A DNA stretch of 5,209 bases from a bacterium (lineage in GTDB: Archaea > Thermoplasmatota > Thermoplasmata > Lutacidiplasmatales > UBA184), in NCBI GenBank assembly GCA_021832495.1, contig JAKBKR010000177.1, positions 1 through 5,209 on the forward strand, in the 5' to 3' direction. Below the pieces are notes generated by a model. It made no database searches. It was not told the origin of the DNA and was given only the letters and a program-made list of their open reading frames with translations. How positions within the stretch are numbered: the stretch's first letter is position 1; each line of letters starts with the position of its first letter. The translations under genes were made by a program, and so were the position numbers. Positions 1-4,027 of the stretch are shown piece after piece.

Positions 1-58
1 CCCCAACGATAACGGTCAGGGGTTTCCATATCTCCTTGAGCACGTTCCGTAGTTTCAT
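1..58 (-). CDS. 5' end of an unidentified gene, truncated by window edge
   Basis: An ATG at 58-56 opens a frame of 19 codons that is still open at the window edge (starts MKLRNVLKEIWKPL, then TVIVG). The start overlaps the chorismate mutase stop as ATGA, a four-base overlap typical of translational coupling, and AAAGG lies a few bases upstream as a weak ribosome-binding site. The peptide begins basic and then turns hydrophobic, which could be the start of a membrane segment or a signal anchor, but 19 residues are too few to name a family. It is the last visible member of the minus-strand operon. The ATGA junction makes the start fairly secure; the function is unknown. Confidence 0.6.
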   Translation of the reverse strand, partial: MKLRNVLKEIWKPLTVIVG

Positions 59-471
59 CGGGACCTTTGCGGCTGGGCACGGGAAACCTGGCGTGGGGCC
101 AGCGGTCGTTTGCTCTTCGGGACCCTTCGGCCGGGTCCAGAGTTCTTGCGGACCCGTCGAGCCGGAGAGACGCCTCCTCCTCCCGAGAGGGCCTGCCGTT
201 TCGCTTCACGTATGATGGCCCTCCACAGCGACTTTACGAAGGAAGGGTCGAGTCCCTCGCTGATACCCCAAACCCCCACCCGGGAGAGCACTTCACGCTC
301 CTGGTCCTTGTCGACCAGAGGCATATCGGATCTGCGTTTGATTTCCCAAACGTTCTTGACCAGTTGCATCCGACGGCCGAGCAGTTGGGTCATTGCCCGG
401 TCCGCCACGGCGATCTTTTGCCGTTCCCGGAACAGTTCAGCGACCTTTCCAATCTTCACGGGTGATCCCAT
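55..471 (-). CDS. Chorismate mutase, AroQ type, with basic C-terminal tail
   Basis: Converts chorismate to prephenate, the branch step to phenylalanine and tyrosine, in the cytoplasm. The three-helix AroQ pattern is clear: helix 1 (RERQKIAVAD), then GRRMQLV, WEIKRR, MPLVDKDQEREVL and a last helix around GLDPSFV to IIREAKRQ. Against E. coli chorismate mutase, recalled from memory, it aligns without gaps and keeps the equivalents of Arg11, Arg28, Lys39, Asp48 and Glu52. The Arg51 position is Gln and the Gln88 position is Ala, next to a Gln. About 43 residues rich in Arg, Lys, Pro, Ser and Gly, with no acidic residue, follow the domain and roughly double the usual non-helical remainder. The ATG at 471 was chosen because it overlaps the acetyltransferase gene by only 35 bases; an ATG at 498 and a GTG at 459 are in frame, and none has a good Shine-Dalgarno. 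The family call is firm; full activity is uncertain. Confidence 0.85.
   Translation of the reverse strand: MGSPVKIGKVAELFRERQKIAVADRAMTQLLGRRMQLVKNVWEIKRRSDMPLVDKDQEREVLSRVGVWGISEGLDPSFVKSLWRAIIREAKRQALSGGGGVSPARRVRKNSGPGRRVPKSKRPLAPRQVSRAQPQRSR
120..138 (-). repeat. Short perfect hairpin inside the chorismate mutase tail
   Basis: GGACCC at 120-125 and GGGTCC at 133-138 form a 6-bp stem around a seven-base loop. It sits in the part of the gene that encodes the basic tail (around SGPGRR). It may affect mRNA folding before the downstream gene, or be a by-product of Arg/Pro/Gly codon use; there is no T-run to make it a terminator. Confidence 0.35.
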
Positions 472-1024
472 AGACATAGGCGTCGTGCCAGCCGCCATGG
501 TGGAAGAGGGCCTGCCGTAGGCGGCCTTCCCGTCGGAAGTGAAGCGATTCTAGAAGGCGGTAGGAGGGAACATTCTTGATGTCGCAGACCGCCCCCAATC
601 GCTCGACATGCGTATTGGAGAACAAGTAGTCTGCCGTTATCGCGACGGCTTCGGTTCCATATCCCTTGCCCCGCTCGGCCGGGTCGCAGATGGCGTACCA
701 AAGATCATAACCTTCCAGCACGGGGTGAGCCCGGTAGTAGCCCGTCACCCCGATGGGACGCGTATCCTCCCTTCGGGTAACGACGAAGCGGGGATAGAGC
801 GAAGTCTCCTCCCGCGAAGCCGTATGGAGCCTCTCTTCAAAGACTCGATAGCTCTCCGCGGCGAAGGTGTCCCAGGGAAATGCCATGTTCGGGTCGCTCA
901 TCCATTCATAGAGAAGCAAGGTCTCCTGAGGTCGGGGAGGGCGTAACAGCAACGAGGATCCCCGCAGTTGCAATCGGGGCCTAGGTCGCCGTCGCTTCTC
1001 AGTGGGTTTCGTGCTTCCCGTCAC
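437..1024 (-). CDS. GNAT-family N-acetyltransferase, RimJ/RimL-like
   Basis: Acetyl-CoA-dependent transferase of 195 residues. The N-terminal strand (LRGSSLLLRPP) is followed by helices around LLYEWMSD, strands around residues 78-98 (PRFVVTRRED, IGVTGYYR), and the acetyl-CoA loop RGKGYG at 118-123, which fits R-x-x-G-x-G. After it comes the NVPSYRLLESLHF segment (about 151-163), as in RimJ/RimL acetyltransferases, and a terminal YVYGITREDW. The substrate cannot be read from sequence; relatives modify protein N-termini, polyamines or antibiotics. The start is GTG at 1024. It is supported by GGTGAT at 1035-1030, five bases upstream, an exact match to part of the archaeal anti-Shine-Dalgarno complement. 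The gene overlaps the winged-helix gene by 26 bases at its start and the mutase gene at its end. The first 18 residues are basic and outside the domain. Confidence 0.88.
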   Translation of the reverse strand: MTGSTKPTEKRRRPRPRLQLRGSSLLLRPPRPQETLLLYEWMSDPNMAFPWDTFAAESYRVFEERLHTASREETSLYPRFVVTRREDTRPIGVTGYYRAHPVLEGYDLWYAICDPAERGKGYGTEAVAITADYLFSNTHVERLGAVCDIKNVPSYRLLESLHFRREGRLRQALFHHGGWHDAYVYGITREDWKGR

Positions 1025-1319
1025 CGGCTATCACCCTCTTCGAAAAAAGCCGGCCGGCGGGCGTGAGCAGGTAGAGGACCTTAGGCTCATTGTATCCCAC
1101 AACGTACTGGGTCTGTCGCGTGACCAAACGTCGCGTCTCTAGGTCTTGAAGGGCGGACCGGATCTTGTGGGGGCCCATCCATCGGAACGCCTTCATGATG
1201 GCGAACTCCGTGACGAACTTGTCCATCTCGAAACGGGTCTGATGGGCACGATGAGCCAACAAGTGGAGCAGCAGGTCCGTTTTGGCATCCGGGGAGGGAA
1301 TGGTTGGGCTGCTCAGCAT
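999..1319 (-). CDS. Winged-helix DNA-binding protein, probable regulator
   Basis: A 106-residue protein with no catalytic motif. The predicted order is helix (TDLLLHLLAHRA), a second helical stretch (DKFVTEFAIMKAFRW), a recognition-like helix (PHKIRSALQDLETRRLV), then two beta strands with a turn (TRQTQYVVGYN, PKVLYLLTPAGR). The ending L-T-P-x-G is common in the wing region of MarR/PadR-like and other archaeal winged-helix proteins. The HTH itself (FAIMKAF then GPHKIRSAL, then the Leu-rich helix) suggests DNA binding, but target and ligand are unknown. It starts at ATG 1319, 18 bases after the small gene's stop, with a pyrimidine-rich rather than Shine-Dalgarno leader, and its 3' end overlaps the acetyltransferase start. 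It may regulate its own operon, which is inference from position. Confidence 0.72.
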   Translation of the reverse strand: MLSSPTIPSPDAKTDLLLHLLAHRAHQTRFEMDKFVTEFAIMKAFRWMGPHKIRSALQDLETRRLVTRQTQYVVGYNEPKVLYLLTPAGRLFSKRVIAGDGKHETH

Positions 1320-1337
1320 GCAGAAGGAAAGGGGATT

Positions 1338-1562
1338 TCAGGCGATCGTGGTCACTTCGTAGTTGAGGTGAAGTCCCCGGATGCGTCCGTGCATGTTGCT
1401 CACGAGCTTGAGCACCTCGTCGATGGCGGCCTTGTTCTTCCACTTGTAGACGAAGTCGTGCATGCCCATTGACTCCTCGAATCCAAGTTCGCGCATGACC
1501 TTGGTCACTTCCTGCGGATCGGCTCCTTCTGAATTAAAGATCACTCTCACGTAGGTTCTCAT
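1338..1562 (-). CDS. Conserved-looking 74-residue small protein, probable alpha/beta fold
   Basis: I do not recognise a named family. The 74 residues read as strand (TYVRVIFN), helix (DPQEVTKVMRELGF), strand (HDFVYKWK), helix (AIDEVLKLVSNMHGRI), strand (LHLNYEVTTI). That beta-alpha-beta-alpha-beta order is compatible with a ferredoxin-like or ACT-like small domain. Only the ATG at 1562 is credible: the open frame continues upstream to 1622, but that stretch contains the TATA box at 1616-1609, which would place transcription start near 1587. The resulting leader of about 24 bases carries GGTGGTG ten bases before the ATG. It is the first gene of the minus-strand operon. The ACT-like idea is tempting next to chorismate mutase, but no ligand motif is visible. 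Confidence 0.7.
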   Translation of the reverse strand: MRTYVRVIFNSEGADPQEVTKVMRELGFEESMGMHDFVYKWKNKAAIDEVLKLVSNMHGRIRGLHLNYEVTTIA

Positions 1563-1608
1563 ACGGAATTCGCACCACCGATTTAGCAATGCCGACCAAG
1601 AGGGCCCG

Positions 1609-1617
1609 ATATATAAG
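1609..1617 (-). promoter_or_regulatory. TATA box of the minus-strand operon, nearly symmetric
   Basis: The minus strand reads CTTATATAT here, a good archaeal TATA box. Start would fall near 1587, giving the 74-residue gene a short leader with a GGTG motif. The plus strand reads ATATATAAG over the same bases, so it could also serve the nuclease gene, with a leader of about 135 bases. A second plus-strand candidate is CTTCATAAA at 1663-1671. The rest of the 1563-1773 interval shows no convincing gene; a run of six T lies at 1724-1729. Confidence 0.55.
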
Positions 1618-1773
1618 ACCAACCCAGAACGCGTCCGGAAAGGGTTCTCGGGCAGGGTTGGACTTCATAAACCTTCGTGCAATGGGCCCACTTAGACAGG
1701 CGACTGGATTGGCAGCTACGACGTTTTTTCCCACTTTGACCCACCAGCCTCCTCTTTGGAAATTGATACGGAT

Positions 1774-2640
1774 ATGTTGCAATTGACCCGAGCCGAATAT
1801 GCCGCCCTTTCCCGCGAGCTCAGAACGTACGACGATGTGGTGCGACTCCACGAGTCCCGAGGACTGGACAAGGACCTCCTGATGATTATCTACACCCAAC
1901 GAGTTACCCGCGATGCAACTCGCCGATACTATACCGTCCTCAACCACACCCACGAGATGGTGAAGGAGTGGGACCATGGGAAGAGCTATACCGAGATCGC
2001 GCGCAAGTGGGATTTCCCTCCAGTGTTGATCGCCCAGATGATCGAGAAGCAGAAGAACACCCCCCGCAAGCTCTTCTGGGACGGGTTTCGCCGACCGCAA
2101 GAGATCCCGGATGCTCGTATCCGACAAGAGGTCCAAGAAGCCATGGCGGCGGATTGGATCTATTCACCCCGTGGAGGGGAGATCCAAAGGGAACGGGGCA
2201 TCAAAGGAGAGGAAAGGCTCGCCAATTGGCTCAAGAAGTACAACATCGGATTCCGTACGGAGAAGGAACTGAGGGGTCGCTATCCCAAGACCCCGGATGC
2301 GTTGCTTTCCACGCCCATCTGGCTTGAAGGGCAGGAAGTCCAATGGATCGAGTCGAAGGCGAATTTCGGTGATGACGTGGAACTCGGACGCAACATCCGC
2401 AAGCAATTGCTTCCCTATGTGCAGATGTTCGGTCAAGGAGTGGTGGTCTACTGGTTCGGCTTTATGACCGGTGGTAAGCCGGTTCCTCCCGGAATCAAGG
2501 TGCTGGATGGGGAAACCTTCGAATCGCTTGCGCCGGCTACTCCGGGGTCTCCACCGGAGGTCCGTCCACCGGCGAAGTTACGGCCGCCAGAACCTCGCCG
2601 ACCGGTACGACCTGTTGTTGACCGGTCCGCATATTTCTGA
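1774..2640 (+). CDS. CDIN1/C15orf41-like TPD-domain nuclease (PD-(D/E)XK fold)
   Basis: Homologue of human CDIN1 (C15orf41), the codanin-1 partner mutated in congenital dyserythropoietic anaemia type I; archaeal relatives are known. The family is related to archaeal Holliday-junction resolvases, so a structure-specific DNA nuclease role is likely but inferred. Numbering from ATG 1774 (288 residues): helical N-terminus, helix-turn-helix at about 68-94 (SYTEIARKWDFPPVLIAQ), and the nuclease domain at about 140-250. Catalytic candidates are Glu146/147 (GEERL), Asp175 in KTPD and Glu193-x-Lys195 in WIESKANFGDD; then GQGVVVYWFGF. From memory, the human protein has KTPD, WIESKASFGDE and GPGLVIYWYGF in the same order, and its N-terminus MILTKAQY matches MLQLTRAEY here, which is why ATG 1774 is preferred over TTG 1756. 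About 34 Pro/Arg-rich residues at the end lie over hisS. No clear ribosome-binding site is seen. Confidence 0.87.
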   Translation: MLQLTRAEYAALSRELRTYDDVVRLHESRGLDKDLLMIIYTQRVTRDATRRYYTVLNHTHEMVKEWDHGKSYTEIARKWDFPPVLIAQMIEKQKNTPRKLFWDGFRRPQEIPDARIRQEVQEAMAADWIYSPRGGEIQRERGIKGEERLANWLKKYNIGFRTEKELRGRYPKTPDALLSTPIWLEGQEVQWIESKANFGDDVELGRNIRKQLLPYVQMFGQGVVVYWFGFMTGGKPVPPGIKVLDGETFESLAPATPGSPPEVRPPAKLRPPEPRRPVRPVVDRSAYF

Positions 2641-3868
2641 CGGTCACCTTCCCCTCGGCCATCTCTCGGGTTCCTACGATGACCAGCATGCGTGCCGTTC
2701 GTCGGTTGGCGTCCTTCAACTGGCCCGACAAAGTTCGCTCGAGGAGGTCATGGTCCGTGGAGACGCCCCGAGAGCGAAGTTCCTGCACGAGGCGTCGGGC
2801 TTCTCCCCGAAGCTCTGCCGATGCACAAGCCACGTAGACATCCACCGATGTGGTCTGGCGTGTCCATTGGTCCAGTTCCCGCAAGATGATCTCGAGAGTC
2901 TGATCCCCCATGGCGAGTCCGCAGGCCGGCACGCTCCCGCCTCCAAACAGCTCGATGAGCCGGTCGTACCGGCCACCTCCAAACCAGGCACGCGTGGCGA
3001 CCGCGGTCCCGAAGGCCTCGAATACGGTGGAAGTGTAATAGGCGAGACCCCGGACAAGCGTCAGGTCCAACACCAGCGTTCCCGACAAACCTGCGGCGTC
3101 CGCGGATTCCAATATTCCGCGAAGGTTCTCGATCCCGTGTCGTCCTTCCTCCGAGACGTCCCAACGGGAGATCTCTTGGAGAATCGCTTCAGCGGGCTCT
3201 CGCCTTTCAGAGCGCGAGATAAGGTCGGTCAACCGCTGCTGCCCTTCCTGGGAGACCCCAGCGCGGGCCAAGTCCGAGGAGAATTCTGTCACAGAGGCTT
3301 TGCGATATCGGTCCATCGCCCGGAAGAAGGCTCCCATATCCCCAACTCCCAACCGTTCTCCGAGCGCCTCTGTGATGCGCCGGTCAAAGATCCGGAATTC
3401 ATACTTGTCCCGAAGGCCAATGGCATCCAGGATCCCCTTGGCTGCCGAGAGGAGCTCGACCTCCGCTTCTCTCCCTGGGACACCATAGATATCAAGTGAA
3501 AGCTGCGTGAACTCCCGGGTGCGGCCCGATTGCGGTTCCTCATAGCGCCACAGCTTGGGAAGGGCCATCCATTTCACGGGTAGTGGGATGGATTTCGATC
3601 GTTCACTGAACAGGCGGGCGAGCGAGGGCGTATTCTCAGAGATCAGGCAGACGTCCCTCTCTCCCTTGTCTTTGAAGGCGAAGGTCTCTTCGACAATCCC
3701 TTCTCCGCTCTTGACCTTGAACAGCTCCAAGCTCTCCACCGAGGGGGTCTCGATCTCCTCGAAACCATAGAGACGGGCGGTCTTGCGCATCATCGCAAAC
3801 AGCGCCGTACGTCGGCCGGCCTCTGGAGGAAGGTAGTCCCGAAAGCCTCGAAGGGCTTGGAATGTCAT
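2537..3868 (-). CDS. hisS: Histidyl-tRNA synthetase
   Basis: Class II synthetase that charges tRNA-His in the cytoplasm; 443 residues, near the usual length. Visible in order: N-terminal FQALRGFRDYLPPEA; motif 1 around 20-50 (YGFEEIETPSVE); the substrate loop SENTPSLAR at 77-85; motif 2 around 99-129 (LWRYEEPQSGRTREFTQLSLDIYG); the histidine-binding loop VRGLAYYTSTVFE at 272-284; GGGRYDRL at 297-304; motif 3 around 314-330 (ACGLAMGDQTLEIIL); and an anticodon-binding domain from about 343 with LSGQLKDANRR and EGKVTVRNM. Changes from the common forms are SENT for RPE(G/M)T and GLAYY for GLDYY. The start at ATG 3868 agrees with the family N-terminus and with a TATA box 25-31 bases upstream. The last 11 or so residues, rich in Pro and acidic residues, exceed the domain. 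The gene converges on and overlaps the nuclease gene. Confidence 0.96.
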   Translation of the reverse strand: MTFQALRGFRDYLPPEAGRRTALFAMMRKTARLYGFEEIETPSVESLELFKVKSGEGIVEETFAFKDKGERDVCLISENTPSLARLFSERSKSIPLPVKWMALPKLWRYEEPQSGRTREFTQLSLDIYGVPGREAEVELLSAAKGILDAIGLRDKYEFRIFDRRITEALGERLGVGDMGAFFRAMDRYRKASVTEFSSDLARAGVSQEGQQRLTDLISRSERREPAEAILQEISRWDVSEEGRHGIENLRGILESADAAGLSGTLVLDLTLVRGLAYYTSTVFEAFGTAVATRAWFGGGRYDRLIELFGGGSVPACGLAMGDQTLEIILRELDQWTRQTTSVDVYVACASAELRGEARRLVQELRSRGVSTDHDLLERTLSGQLKDANRRTARMLVIVGTREMAEGKVTVRNMRTGQQQVVPVGEVLAAVTSPVDGPPVETPE

Positions 3869-3892
3869 GTGGTCCAGCTCATTGGATGGCCG

Positions 3893-3900
3893 TATTAAAG
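3893..3900 (-). promoter_or_regulatory. hisS TATA box, leaderless spacing
   Basis: The minus strand reads CTTTAATA, preceded by the purine-rich AAGGAC as a possible BRE. The box centre is about 28 bases from the hisS ATG, so transcription should begin at or next to the A of the start codon. No Shine-Dalgarno is present between box and ATG, which agrees with a leaderless message. Confidence 0.6.
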
Positions 3901-3916
3901 GTCCTTGACCCGATAC

Positions 3917-3959
3917 GTGGGGAAAGTCGGCTCGAAAGCCGTCTCAGTTCAGTCCCCAC
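3917..3959. repeat. Two-part inverted repeat/hairpin between hisS and the surface gene
   Basis: GTGGGGA at 3917-3923 pairs with TCCCCAC at 3953-3959 (7 bp). Inside, CGGCT at 3928-3932 pairs with AGCCG at 3937-3941 across a four-base loop, and AG/CT (3925-3926 with 3943-3944) extends this after one T-T mismatch. The two stems are separated by one base on one side and eight on the other. Read on the minus strand the loop is UUCG. It lies upstream of the hisS TATA box and in front of the plus-strand surface gene, so it could be an operator, a structured leader or a small RNA. No tRNA fold was found in it. Confidence 0.5.
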
Positions 3960-4019
3960 CCGCGGCAAAGGATCCATCGGAGAAGTTGGTCCGTGGTAAT
4001 CGTCTACCCGCCAGTTGGG

Positions 4020-4025
4020 TTTATA
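4020..4025 (+). promoter_or_regulatory. Candidate TATA box of the surface-protein gene
   Basis: TTTATA lies only two bases before the ATG at 4028, too close to serve that start. It is 29 bases before an in-frame GTG at 4049, matching the leaderless spacing seen at hisS (31 bases measured the same way). This may therefore be the true promoter for a GTG-started protein; it is also short enough to be chance. Confidence 0.35.
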
Positions 4026-4027
4026 GG

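Noticed and set aside
437..1319. Winged-helix plus GNAT pair as a toxin-antitoxin module
   Set aside because: Gene order and overlap fit loosely, but known GNAT toxins pair with ribbon-helix-helix antitoxins and are shorter; this enzyme looks like an ordinary RimJ/RimL-type protein in a longer operon.
1724..1729. Run of six T as a transcription terminator
   Set aside because: No gene on the plus strand ends before it, and it is short; kept only as a possible attenuation point.
1589..1786. 65-codon plus-strand frame in the 1563-1773 intergenic region
   Set aside because: It overlaps the TATA element and the nuclease start, is basic and irregular, and has no ribosome-binding site.
1534..2136. 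200-codon minus-strand open frame opposite the nuclease gene
   Set aside because: It covers the operon promoter region and the strongly conserved nuclease N-terminus on the other strand; no family features are seen.
2471..3499. Long plus-strand open frame (342 codons) opposite hisS
   Set aside because: It is antisense to a clear HisRS, has no recognisable domain or strand/helix pattern, and is rich in Arg, Ser, Pro and His as expected from a shadow frame in GC-rich DNA.
3901..3975. Possible tRNA next to hisS
   Set aside because: GTTCAGTCCCC resembles a T-arm, but no matching T-stem, anticodon arm or acceptor stem can be built on either strand.
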